Source of the DNA: Bolinopsis microptera
Taxonomy: Eukaryota > Ctenophora > Tentaculata > Lobata > Bolinopsidae
Assembly: GCF_026151205.1 (NCBI RefSeq)
Contig: NC_087076.1
Location: 6,004,902-6,068,901 of the forward strand
Length of the DNA stretch: 64,000 bases
Direction: 5' to 3'
Below are positions 53,682 to 64,000 of this stretch, in pieces. Position numbers and translations under genes: made by a program. Numbering within the stretch: position 1 is the stretch's first letter; every line of letters starts with the position of its first letter. A model generated the notes under the pieces. The model worked only from the letters and a program-made list of their open reading frames with translations. It did no database searches and was not told the DNA's origin.

Positions 53682-56600
53682 GGAGGTATGTCTTGTCTGT
53701 TCTAAGAACATAGTCATCGGCCAAACAATAGTTGAATGTTTCCACTGTGACTGCATAATGCACCATAAATGCTATCGCAAATCCAATACAAATAGCCAAT
53801 CTAATGAGTTTTACTGTACTCGTTGTATCCATTTAGACAAGGTTAAATATAACCCATTTAAACTACTCACTGACAATGACGACGACGACAACAACCTAGA
53901 CGAATACACAACCAAAATCTCGAATACTTTAAATAATTGTAACTCATACACTGCATCTGACCTTACCAATATTCTCTGCAACCAAGTAAAGAAACAATCA
54001 TCTATTCTCTTTCAAAATATTGATGGAAATAAATCAAATTTTGACAACCTTGCCATTGAAACCTGTAGGTACAAAACAAAATTCTCCGTAATAGCCCTAG
54101 CTGAAACCAACACTGGGAAAGAATTAAGCAATCTATTTCAGCTCGACGGTTATAATAGTTACTATCAGGACACAGCACCTAACAAACAAAAGGGCACTGG
54201 AGTAGCCCTTTATGTTGACGATAGATTAAATGCTACAGTAATTGAAAATATATCACAAGTCACAGAACATTTAGAAATACTTGTCTTATCATTAAGTAAC
54301 GAAGATCAACCTGTTAATGTAGGTGTTTTGTATCGTCCACCAAGTGGCTGTATTTCCCAAGCTCTAGTTGAACTTTCTAACCTTCTTGATCACATGCCGA
54401 AGTTCAGTTATCTAGCTGGAGACTTTAATATCGATCTTCATGATAAAGATAACAAAAATGTACAAAAATATGAAGAAATATTGTTCAGTAAAGGATTTTG
54501 TCCGTTAATATCTATTGCTACTCACGAAAAACCAGGCTGTAAAGCATCTTGCATAGACAACATAATTACCAACGACATTGAGAATGTTATTACTTCAGGC
54601 ACCCTAAAAGAACGAATAACTCACCACTCGCCTATTTTTAACACATTTAACTGGAATGTTGAAGTCAACTCTGGAAAAACTCCTATTAAACAGTATTACG
54701 ATTTCTGTCAATCAAATGTTAACGGCTTCCTAGTGGATCTTGAAGATGAGCTTAAGACTAAAATAATCCATAACTTTACTGAATTCCATGACACTTACAA
54801 AAACTGCATCGAAAAATCGTTTAAACTAGAAACCCCAAAAACCTCTAAGAGAACTGTTAAGGTTAACCCTTGGATAACTCCCGGTCTCATTTGCTCAATT
54901 AATAATCAGCATAAACTGTACGAAAATTGGGTTGAGATAAGAAATAGAAAATGTAAACTCGGTGAAACTGATAACAAGGGCGGGATTTGCCAGTGCCCCG
55001 AATGCTCACTAAAACGTAGTCGCTACCTTATCTACAAAGAATACAGAAAAGTCCTAAAGAAAACACGTCAAACTGTGAAAACAGATTACTTCTCTGGTAA
55101 ATTTGCAGAAAATAGCGGGAATAGTAAAAAGACCTGGGAACTAATAAATAGTATAAGAGGAAAACGGCGGCGTGAAATAAAGCCGCTGTTCACCATAGAC
55201 AACGTTAAGATAACAAACAGGAGGATCATAGCAAACGAATTCAATAAGTATTTCGTATCATTGGCCTCTGACCTCAATACTGCTTACAATGAACTTGGTC
55301 AAATGAACATAAACAATCTACCTAGTTTCTATGACTATTTACCGCTCTCAAACACCTCCAGCATTTACATGCATGACTGCACAACAGACGAGGTTAGCAA
55401 AATCATATCTGAACTTAAGAACGGTAAGGCAAGTGATATACCAATTCATGTTGTAAAACAGTCTTCAAAAATAGTGACTCCTCTACTTACTGTACTGTAC
55501 AATGAATGTATGAAAGATGGCATATTCCCAGATGACCTTAAGATTGGAAGGATTAGTCCAATTTACAAGAAAGATAACCAGGAACTCCTTGAAAATTATA
55601 GACCTGTGTCGACACTTGCAGTATTTGGTAAAATATTTGAAAAAATTATATTCAACAGATTATATAGCTTCTTTCATTCACAGAATTCCTTGTATGAAAA
55701 CCAGTACGGATTCCGTAAAAATCATTCGACTAGTTATGCTTTAAATTACTCAGTTAACCACATAGAATCACGTCTCAAGAAAAAACAACACGTACTTGGA
55801 ATATTTATTGATCTTAGCAAAGCTTTTGATACAATCTCACATGAAAAGTTACTGCATAAGTTAGAAAATTATGGGATCCGTGGAAATGCAAACAACCTTA
55901 TAGCAAGTTACCTGTCGAATAGATACCAGTATGTCTCAGTATTAGGTGAAGACTCTGAGAAACTGCCCGTTGTCTACGGAGTGCCCCAAGGGTCCTGTTT
56001 AGGTCCCTTGCTGTTTATCATCTATATAAATGACATCCGAAACTCATCAATTTTAGGAACGTTTATACTATTTGCCGATGACACTAACATATTTATTGAA
56101 GAAACATGTGTCAGAAGACTGTACGAAAAGGGAAATGAAGTTTTAGCATCTGTTTATAAGTATATGAAACTAAACTTATTACATATTAACATTAAGAAAT
56201 GCTGTTTTATCCACTTTAGACCGTCACGTGCCAAAGAGGAAGTAGAAAATGACGAGAACATATTAACTTTGAACAATGTTGTCATTAAAAAAGTCCGAGA
56301 AGCTAAATTTCTAGGTGTCATTATCGATGATCAACTTAATTGGAAAACTCACACACGGTCACTTAACTCAAAACTTAAATGTGAAGTAGGTAAGTTATGC
56401 AGAATACGACACATTGTCCCTAAACAGTATTATAAGGATTTATATCATACTTTATTCGAATCACATTTGGGATTTGGAATATCTGTATGGGGTGGTATTA
56501 GCAACAACCGACTCGAACCTCTCTTTAAAACACAGAAAAAGTGTATAAGAATTCTATTTGGGGATAAAGAAGCTTACTTAGAAAAATTTAGAACTTGTGC

Positions 56601-57018
56601 CCGGACACGACCATTTGGTGAGCAAAAACTAGGTGTGGATTTTTACAAAAAAGAACACTCTAAGCCCTTGTTTAAGAATCAGAAATTGTTAACTGTTCAC
56701 AACCTGTATAAGTACACTTGTCTCTTAGAACTATTCAAAATTAATAAGTTAGAGGAACCATTATCACTGTACTCATCATTCAACAGGTCACCACGACGAG
56801 AGAATTATTTCATCACATCACAACCATCCTCACAGTTCATCTACCAATCATCCTACATGTGGAACAGCTGTCGACAAACATCAAGTAAGATAAGTTTTAA
56901 TACTCCGACAAACGGGTTTAAGAATACATTGAAAATTGCTTTACAAGAATTGCAATTCAAGCATGATACACTTGATTGGTGTGAGCTTAATTTTGCCACA
57001 AATGAGCTCAAGTTTTGA
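53650..57018 (+). CDS. LINE ORF2: PHD-like finger, APE endonuclease and reverse transcriptase
   Basis: 1122 residues from ATG 53650; this overlaps ORF1 by 32 nt in the +1 frame, with another ATG at 53665. N-terminal finger: CLVC, CFHCDCIMHHKC, CTRC. An apurinic-type endonuclease follows at about 120-330: LFQNIDGN, ALAETN (catalytic Glu), GVLYRPPSG, AGDFNIDL, CIDNII and THHSPIF, the last standing in for the SDH motif. A CxCPEC finger-like element lies near 443. The RT at about 590-830 has ENYRPVST, FIDLSKAFDT, GVPQGSCLGPLLFIIYIND and LFADDTNIF (FADD from residue 808). A thumb, AKFLGVIIDDQLNW, and a C-terminal GDKEAYLEKFRTCARTRPFG complete it. No RNase H domain. Full length and uninterrupted, so recently active or nearly so. 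Clade CR1/L2-like by ORF1 type and APE-RT order. Overlapping start suggests reinitiation or ribosomal coupling for ORF2 synthesis. Confidence 0.93.
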   Translation: MATNHMTPLIKEVCLVCSKNIVIGQTIVECFHCDCIMHHKCYRKSNTNSQSNEFYCTRCIHLDKVKYNPFKLLTDNDDDDNNLDEYTTKISNTLNNCNSYTASDLTNILCNQVKKQSSILFQNIDGNKSNFDNLAIETCRYKTKFSVIALAETNTGKELSNLFQLDGYNSYYQDTAPNKQKGTGVALYVDDRLNATVIENISQVTEHLEILVLSLSNEDQPVNVGVLYRPPSGCISQALVELSNLLDHMPKFSYLAGDFNIDLHDKDNKNVQKYEEILFSKGFCPLISIATHEKPGCKASCIDNIITNDIENVITSGTLKERITHHSPIFNTFNWNVEVNSGKTPIKQYYDFCQSNVNGFLVDLEDELKTKIIHNFTEFHDTYKNCIEKSFKLETPKTSKRTVKVNPWITPGLICSINNQHKLYENWVEIRNRKCKLGETDNKGGICQCPECSLKRSRYLIYKEYRKVLKKTRQTVKTDYFSGKFAENSGNSKKTWELINSIRGKRRREIKPLFTIDNVKITNRRIIANEFNKYFVSLASDLNTAYNELGQMNINNLPSFYDYLPLSNTSSIYMHDCTTDEVSKIISELKNGKASDIPIHVVKQSSKIVTPLLTVLYNECMKDGIFPDDLKIGRISPIYKKDNQELLENYRPVSTLAVFGKIFEKIIFNRLYSFFHSQNSLYENQYGFRKNHSTSYALNYSVNHIESRLKKKQHVLGIFIDLSKAFDTISHEKLLHKLENYGIRGNANNLIASYLSNRYQYVSVLGEDSEKLPVVYGVPQGSCLGPLLFIIYINDIRNSSILGTFILFADDTNIFIEETCVRRLYEKGNEVLASVYKYMKLNLLHINIKKCCFIHFRPSRAKEEVENDENILTLNNVVIKKVREAKFLGVIIDDQLNWKTHTRSLNSKLKCEVGKLCRIRHIVPKQYYKDLYHTLFESHLGFGISVWGGISNNRLEPLFKTQKKCIRILFGDKEAYLEKFRTCARTRPFGEQKLGVDFYKKEHSKPLFKNQKLLTVHNLYKYTCLLELFKINKLEEPLSLYSSFNRSPRRENYFITSQPSSQFIYQSSYMWNSCRQTSSKISFNTPTNGFKNTLKIALQELQFKHDTLDWCELNFATNELKF

Positions 57019-58647
57019 TTAATGTGATTTACTAAAATAACCACTTATATTTCCTCATACATGCAACCACTGCACTCCAACTAAACACATTATTTACCAC
57101 AGTCCACACACCATACTCCACAGATGATATATATATATATATACACACAAACACACTAGTACCGAACAATTGCACTGCAAAACATGCTCACGATACACTC
57201 AAAATTGGAAATATTCAACGGCTCGTATATGAAACTTAGCGACTTACACTCAGTGTACACCCAGTATTAACCAGTATTACACACTAGTAAATTCTACGTA
57301 ACGCGCGAAAACAATAATTCTGTAGGGTTTCCATTGTCACATCTCACGTCGACGGGATTAAACGCGCGCGCGCGTAACAACTTATCTTACTGCTAACTCA
57401 GCGACTAAACACACAACGACTCTGACAATTGACAGACGATTAAACAATTGTGAGTTATGACGGACTTAACTGTATGGGTCAACTACTGAAACTGTATTGT
57501 TTACTATCTTAATCATTATACTGGACATGAGATGACGAAGTATCTTAAGCAGCACTTTATACCCCCCACTTAGAACTTGATTAGTCACGAACAATAGAAT
57601 CATCAAAAACCAATACAATAAAACATCTTGATCAATAAATGCCTAGCAGCACCAGACAGCAGCCGTGTACCTTTTTCGACTCCGTGGAGTTCCTGATGGA
57701 CTTTTGTTTACTTTTGTTAATAATCGGATCAACCTTTCTTTCTCGAAACATGTATCCTATTGTATTTCATTATTGTATTAAAATGTAAAGATATACTAGA
57801 TATTACAACGAAATAGCGGTATACCAAATTGGCCCTTGATATTAACTATAACCGTGTTGATGGTTTTAAATTTTGTATGTTGTAAGTATTATATTTTAGT
57901 TTGTGAAGCGTTTACTCCTCCCCCTCAGCAAGACAGTTAGATTGTAGATTAATGATAATAATTGTCAAATGACGTTATATATTATATAACAGTTATAAAT
58001 GTTCAATAGTTGTAGAGCGATTTCAAGAGTAGTGGTCCACAGGGGCCCGAAAAAGCCGTACAGGCACTTGGGTCCTTATCCTTGTCACTAATCTCAATTG
58101 GATTCGGTTTACACAAAACATGAACATTTAGACGTACACATTGACACGATATTTATTAGAAAGCAAAAAGTATAAAATAATACGTGCGTGCGCGGCTTGA
58201 GCCGCGCCGCATAAGAACGGATGCGTGCAGGGGCTGGAGTACGCTTGTATGTAGATTAATGAAATGTTGCATTGTAAATATTGAGAATTGACGATATATT
58301 ATGATCTAATAGTAAATTTTACAAAGCTGGCTTTGGATTTAGGTAAGATTATAATTCATTCAAAAAAACCACGGATAGTTTAAATTTATTTCTATTTGTC
58401 GTATAATCATAAACAATTTAATCCTGTTTTCAAGAATGCGCGGCTTTGGCGGCCAGTTATTGACTTATACATTAAATTGGATTTTAAATAGAAATGTGAA
58501 TATATTAAATTTAAAACTTTCAAAACGGAGGCTTATAAATATTATTATATTATGATTGTAAAATAAAGGATAAAATTTTAAATTTGTTTCACTAAAAAAT
58601 TTGTTTCACTATGGAGCATTGAGGAGAGGAATTTTTTGTTTTTGCTG

Positions 58648-58690
58648 TCTATTACCAAAACGTGCGCCGAATTGGACTCGTCACCGGTCT
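58648..58690 (+). repeat. Dispersed repeat C, copy 2
   Basis: About 80% similar to 44121-44166 over 42 bases, centred on GCGCCGA(A/G)TTGGACT(C/T)GTC. Confidence 0.6.
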
Positions 58691-59264
58691 TGAAAGTAAA
58701 GTACAAAGTAAAGTAAAATTTATGACATCACATCATCACACATGTCTACAAAATATCATCGCACTATGTGAAAAAATATATACAATATAATAAATATTTC
58801 CCAGCCAACATTAATTATTTATCAAATACAATATTTGAAAACAATTTTATCAACAACATTATCCTATTTTAAAAACTTTCCAGTGGAATAAAGATTTATA
58901 AAACGCTTCTTTGTCACATAAGGATGGAACCAAAGATAATTGTTATGTTTCTCTTTATTACTGACATAACTGGCTCCTTCAATTCCTACTAAAACTTCAT
59001 CAGAAACAAATATTTGAAACAAATATTTTACGATCAATATCACTCGTTAATTATGGTTTTGATGATTTGAACAAATATTTTACAAATATTGCCCATGCAT
59101 ATTAATGCCATTAATATTTTTGCAAACGATCTTACAAAAACAAAAAAATCGCCGGATGGCCGTGGCCGGGCGCGCACCATTGCACATTGCAAACGCGACA
59201 CAAAGGTTGTGGTTAAAGCAAAACATATGCACGATTAAATTATTTTTTAAATGAATCATACTTT

Positions 59265-59323
59265 CAAATTTAATATTCCTATAATTAATTATAGGAATAT
59301 TAAATTTGTCGTCAATTGACGAC
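59265..59323. repeat. 44-bp perfect palindrome followed by a 16-bp palindrome
   Basis: 59265-59308 is its own reverse complement (left arm CAAATTTAATATTCCTATAA then TT, no spacer). It shares its last G with 59308-59323, GTCGTCAATTGACGAC, also perfect. Cruciform-prone; could be a minimal inverted-repeat element or a replication/foldback scar. Confidence 0.95.
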
Positions 59324-59501
59324 ATGATTTTTTAAATTCGTAGCATATAGCCTTGCTTACATGCAATTTTGTTACTCAATACATATTTTATTATGTGCGG
59401 CGCGGTTAAAATATAAATTGTCCGACATTATAATTGTGTGCGCGTCGTTAATTGTGTGCGCGTGCATTTTATTTTGAAATATTTTATATTTTAGCTTTGA
59501 T

Positions 59502-59594
59502 TTATTGGGCGGCGCGGCGCTCAAACTTAGTTAGCCTGGCCTGTCATTCCGCCAAATTTCTATTTATATGTTTATGACCATAATAGCCTGAAGC
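59502..59594 (+). repeat. Dispersed repeat B, copy 2
   Basis: Matches 5374-5434: GGGCGGCGCGGCGCTCA, then GCCTGTCATTCCGCCAAAT and ATGACCATAATAGCCTG, with an extra 13 bases in the middle. Confidence 0.65.
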
Positions 59595-60939
59595 AATTTT
59601 TGGACAAATTCTTTTTTAAATCGTAATCGTGTAAAAACAAATTATCAAATCTATACAATTAAATATAAATACAGTCACAGTTATACTACAAAATTTAAAT
59701 AAATTTAAAACTGTGAGTGCGCCGCGCATAATTTGTATTTTAATTTAATTGTTTAATATGAGAAGAAAAAAACAATTTTTTAAAGAAAAGATTTTTGATT
59801 ATTTATTACCAATTTATTCATACACAATCAATCAATAAATATACATCCGAATAAATAATTTCCAACTAAATTTTGGCGCTAGATGCTAACATCAAAAAGT
59901 ACTATTAAATTATAAATATGCTTGAATATGCTAGCATCTAACTGGTATATATTACCCGCCGTTAAAGTCGACCTGAACACAACGTTACTCTCAAGTCTCA
60001 ATAATCTCATTAGTACAGTTGGCGAAAGGACCCAGAAGCCGTTAAGCATTCATTATATAATTATTAAATATGCTTGCTATACAATTTTAGATATCACATG
60101 TACCTAATACCAAATATATGTAAAAACAATAGGCAAGAGGTCCTAAACCAATACAAGCATGATACCAGACTGAGACCAACATTGAGCACATTGTCATCGA
60201 AAGCTGCAAGTTTATTATCGTGTGATTCAACTTTAACCCGTTATTATGCAGTCACCTTCAAAAGATCAGCGAAACAAGAAATTTCAATGAAACAAGAAAT
60301 TTAATTTCTGCACATTTTACAGAATCAACTAATTTATAACAATAAAAGTGTAATGCTCATTTTCTGTGTGTCGATGGATCATGTGAGAAGAGAGCACTGT
60401 CATATTTTTATTTCTTCTTCGTAGGGGCTGTGGTCATGTTCAAGGTCACTATAAGATAGAGTATTGGAGCCCTGTGCTTACCCTGGTAAAGTTTGTAATT
60501 GTGGAAAATAAAAGTTATAATTTTACTTCTTGCCACATTTGGTGCAGCGTTTCTACGTTTTTATAAAGCATAAAGCTGATGATCCTTGGGAGCGAAGAGA
60601 TGACGACTTTATCTGTCACATTAAGATAAATGTAGATTCCCCGTTGGAGAGATCACCTTTGGGCACTGACCAACGCGGTGATTCATTGTCTCCTCTTCCC
60701 TGAGACAGTGTGGACAAGTTGAAGGGATAGTTGCCGGCTTGAACTTATTTAGGTTTATAATTTACTATTTCGGTAAGGAATTGTGTCGCTTTTCTATGTC
60801 AAACAGTATATATATACATTCAATTAAATCAAGTGATGCAATTGGCAGAGCACAATCAAATTTTAAGTGTTGCAATTGGCAGAGCACAATTCATTGCTAC
60901 TAATAATTTTTTCAAAAACATTTTAACAAAACACATGAT

Positions 60940-63474
60940 CTACTCCATTATAGGGGCAGGGATGAGGTTGTATGAAACTTCTGATAGCTGAATCTCACGT
61001 TTGGTGTCCACCTTCTTTCCTCGGTACCCTCGTAGAGCAATAAGAGTTGTTCTCAACATTGCAAATCTTATCCTAGTTCTCACGTGTCTTACTACATCGC
61101 AGTACCTTTCCTTCCTTTTTCTTGCAATGAGGTCTGCTACTCTGTTGACGAACTGCTTACACTCTTTAGACATTCCTCCAGATGTGAGGAATACAGCCGG
61201 GGTGAAGGTAGCCTTCTCCACATTCAACACTCTCCAAGTACTCGTCCTTCTTCTCTTTCTCGTTCTCTTCGTATACTTCTTGAAGAGTTTTTGTCCTGTT
61301 TGATAAGCAATTGGGGTGTGAAACCCTTATGTCAAGAAAGGTCTTATCAAATGGAGTCCAAACTCATCTAGCAGATACATCAAGCCGAGCTTGGTCACCT
61401 GTTATAGTCTTGGGGTTGAGGCAGTCACCCTCATTCACCTTCTGTAGCTGGGGTTCAACTTTTACATCATGACATACCTCACGAAGTAGATTTGCCATTG
61501 TGTCTCTGATGTTGTTAGGGGTCATTATCACGTAGCCCCCTAGCTTACAGGTGAGAAGGTGGTCAAGATCACTTGTTTTCCCACATCCACAGGTGATGGG
61601 AGTGTTTGGTATCCACCAACTGTAGCGTAAGCAGACACTGTCTCGAAACTCCTCTTTGTTCAGAGTGTAGCCATACTGCTGAAGTGGCAATGTGTTAAGC
61701 CAACTGGACGCTACCTTTTCTCTTGCTGTTAGTAGTGCTCTCTTAGAGGAGGTGCCACATCTTTCAGCTATAGCGTTAAACTTGGCTTGGAGCTCGGAAT
61801 TCTTCAAATTTTTTATCATTTCTTTCCCTGACTTGGTGAGGTTACTGGATGCAGTGTAAACTTCCTGTTGGTCCACTATTGCCTTTGTAAGCTTGGTGGT
61901 GAGTAGCTTGGAAGCTGTGTACTCAGACTGGCATTCCTCGTGGGGTTTACCAATGCCCAATCCTCCCAATCTTATTGGTAGACTTAACACGTCCCTCTCT
62001 AAGTCTGAAATCTCCCTGCCCAGCATCTTTGGCAGAAGCTTTTGTCTTATTTCATGTTCTAGCGGCTCCATGGCTTCAGAGATATGAGGAACAGTCCTTT
62101 GAACAAACTTCCATCGGTGTTGTATGCCAGAGATTTAGGCTGAATAGGCTGCTTGAGGCTCAGATTCTGCAATATCAGCTAGCATCTTGATGTCTTCGCA
62201 CCACCCTAGGACCTCATCGGCAATGTACTGATCTTTGACACCTGTATTGCCAAGTACTGCACCAAGATGCCTTGTGCCTGATGTTATTTGCATATTGAAC
62301 TCTCCAAACAATGCCTTGGCCTGGTCGATCATCTGAGGGTCCTTCACTACTAGAATGCTTTTAGATGGGTTAGGAAAATAACCATACTTAGGTCCAACTT
62401 GGAGCAACTCCTTCCACCACTTATACACTGCCTCCAATCATCAGCAAACCACACCTGTTTGATGATGTTTCTCAGGCGGTCGATAAGTGGCTTGGTGCTA
62501 AGAGCATATCCACCAGTGGCAATATTGTCTCCTTGAGTGAAACCTTCGCAGCTCTTGATGATCACTCCCTTGCTGTTTGCCACATAAAGGTCTGTTGGTT
62601 ATCTGTAGGTGTTCTCAAAATATTTAGCAAGTGGTGGGCAAACATACTGCATGTTGTTGGTAGCAGCAGTCCTATTGAGAGCGTTGAATGCGTTGGAAGC
62701 ATCCACTAACAAAATGGCTTCCGTGTCCTCATCATCGTGCACCTCTGCCATAGCATGTATTGCTGCCTCGATCCCCCCTTCATGGCCTGCACATGTTTGA
62801 AGTGGTCCAGCATTCTTCTGAACATCTTTTTTTAATACCATCATCACACACTTCCCAAATAATCCGTCTCAGGATCTCACCAATACCAATTGGTCTTAGG
62901 CCTGGACATTTATCTAAGGGGACAAGCCTACCAGCTGTGAGCACTGCTATTGATTTGAAATCTACATCTTCAGTACATACACGCCTGGCTAATCTGGCAA
63001 TTGCTTCAGCGACAAGCTCTTGGGATTTACTAAATGCACTACAACACAGGATGTGCTGCCAGCACTCTGAATCTACTAGTGTTGGTCCACCTGATCCTGA
63101 TGTCAGCTTAGCAGCCTTTTTCACTAACATTGAATCGATGGCTTCAAAGATAACTTCTTCGACTGCCACTTTGTTACCTGTGATCAAAATTTCATCTGTC
63201 GCTTTTCTATTGCTAAGTTTTGGGATTGAACGGGCGAACTTGTCTCTCCACACTCGTTTTAAATGTTCTTCATCTTTCCCTCATTTTCCGATGACTTATT
63301 CTTCGCAGTACAGTGCTCCTTTCCATAGTACTGTTGAGTGTTGGTATTAGAAGTAGTATTTGGGCGGGGTCCAAGTTGTCGGAACGTTTTTTGGCAAGAG
63401 AGTCTGCATAGAATAATGTTCACATCAATATCATATATTTTATAGTTCATGTTTGCTCTTATCAGAGCCCTCAC
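60940..63474 (-). mobile_element. Degraded reverse-transcriptase element, unusual non-LTR-like lineage
   Basis: Several minus-strand open segments follow one another in the order of a single polyprotein. N-terminal part: LRPIGIGEILRRI. RT palm: LLVDASNAFNALNR, GFTQGDNIATGGYALS and WFADD. Thumb: SGTRHLGAVLGN. Downstream: a CxCG...HLLTCKLGG zinc-binding motif, a RLDVSAR/FLDIRV nuclease-like segment, and a final TFTPAVFLTSGGMSKEC block. I associate this gene type with reverse transcriptases abundant in cnidarian genomes, with a restriction-like nuclease at the C-terminus; I cannot place it in a named clade. It is broken in several places (roughly four to six) and looks moderately old. No terminal repeats bounding it were found; the inverted repeat at 63482-63997 lies outside. 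Confidence 0.75.
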
Positions 63475-64000
63475 AATTGCATTTTGATAAATTTGGTACC
63501 AAAGATTGTTTTAAAATGTGAATAGAATAATTCCATCGTACAGCACTGTTAGCTGACAATGCTTCACAGCGCTTGGTTGCCACATGTGCTTTTTTGCTCA
63601 AAATTTGCCGTTTTTATAGTTTTTGGCCTATAACTTCCACAGTTTCAGTTATTTCGAAATAATCTTTATGGGGTCGTAATCAGGTAAGTGAGACAAAACC
63701 TTTGGTACTAATATTTTAAGATTTAAAGAAATATAATTTTTCAAAATTTTTGAAAATATTTTCCTTCAAATATTGTTATTTTTGTACCAAAAGTTGAGTG
63801 TGACCAAGCTGATTACGATCATGTAAAAATGATTTCACAACATTCGATATTCAAAAAGTTAAGCGAAAAATTATCCATTTTTCATCAATTTTACACACTT
63901 GTAATGACTAGAGGGCACATGTACAACTTGACCTGATTGTGCTGCACAGTGTATTGTTCACACTTAAAGCTAACTTTTGGTACCAAATTCATCAAAACTG
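63475..64000. other. Geneless right edge of the window with inverted repeat ends
   Basis: A 22-bp inverted repeat (TTTTGATAAATTTGGTACCAAA at 63482-63503; its reverse complement with one mismatch at 63976-63997) bounds about 516 bp of AT-rich DNA without coding capacity. GGTAC(C/T)-AAA motifs recur inside. Possible MITE, but no target duplication can be assessed so close to the edge. Confidence 0.6.

Larger units (their letters stand above)
57019..60939. other. AT-rich geneless region (LINE 3' tail at left)
   Basis: The LINE 3' UTR probably occupies the first several hundred bases; no poly-A or microsatellite end was identified. The rest has no protein-like frame. It holds (AT)n at 57128-57142, CG-rich palindromic scraps (GCGCGCGCG at 57364; GGCTTGAGCC at 58194), repeats B and C copies, nested palindromes at 59265-59323 and a GCAATTGGCAGAGCACAAT duplication at 60838-60892. 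Confidence 0.6.

Overview
The window is animal (metazoan) nuclear DNA. It holds spliceosomal introns with GT-AG borders, metazoan gene families (SLC30 zinc transporter, SLC12A8-like cotransporter, CAP protein, thrombospondin-type-1 repeat protein, rhodopsin-like GPCR), two CR1/L2-like LINEs, non-autonomous DNA transposons and a very heavy load of micro- and minisatellites. The degraded reverse transcriptase at the right end belongs to a type I associate with cnidarian genomes, so a cnidarian-like invertebrate is my best guess, with low confidence.

Layout. 1-2000: a 46/48-bp satellite array running off the left edge. 6083-6794 (-): two-exon secreted CAP gene whose last exon is embedded in a minisatellite. 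8121-20269 (+): zinc transporter (SLC30/ZnT), eight exons recovered, first exon not found. Its 8.2-kb intron 6 contains three single-exon genes for secreted proteins: 13296-13934 (-) and 13989-15304 (+), which share a novel beta-rich domain, and 16125-17684 (-), with TSP1 repeats plus an unfamiliar Trp/Cys repeat. 22183-23313 (+): intronless GPCR. 23930-27859 (-): six-exon secreted protein of unknown function. 29432-47097 (-): fourteen-exon SLC12A8-like transporter, reconstructed with all splice phases consistent; its introns hold a 3.5-kb 23-bp array, 310 bp of (GT)n, an 81-copy (GTGACT)n, a CRE-bearing array and an 852-bp MITE. 48541-50094: 5'-truncated LINE. 51516-57018: apparently intact LINE with two overlapping ORFs. 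57019-60939: AT-rich, geneless, with a 44-bp perfect palindrome. 60940-63474 (-): degraded reverse-transcriptase element. 63482-63997: probable inverted-repeat element.

Two things stand out. (1) ORF1 of the intact LINE joins a PHD finger, a coiled coil, an AlkB-like 2OG-Fe(II) dioxygenase and an SGNH (GDSL) esterase in one 721-residue protein. PHD and esterase domains are known in CR1-like ORF1 proteins; an AlkB-type demethylase-like domain there is, to my knowledge, unusual, and suggests a retrotransposon carrying its own nucleic-acid repair or demodification enzyme. (2) At least five unrelated introns or exons carry minisatellites whose repeat unit spans a splice junction plus the adjacent exon edge (acceptors in the zinc transporter, the secreted-protein gene and the SLC12A8 gene; a donor in the SLC12A8 gene) and a sixth spans a terminal exon (CAP gene). 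This looks like a recurrent process that amplifies exon-intron borders and leaves long rows of decoy splice sites.
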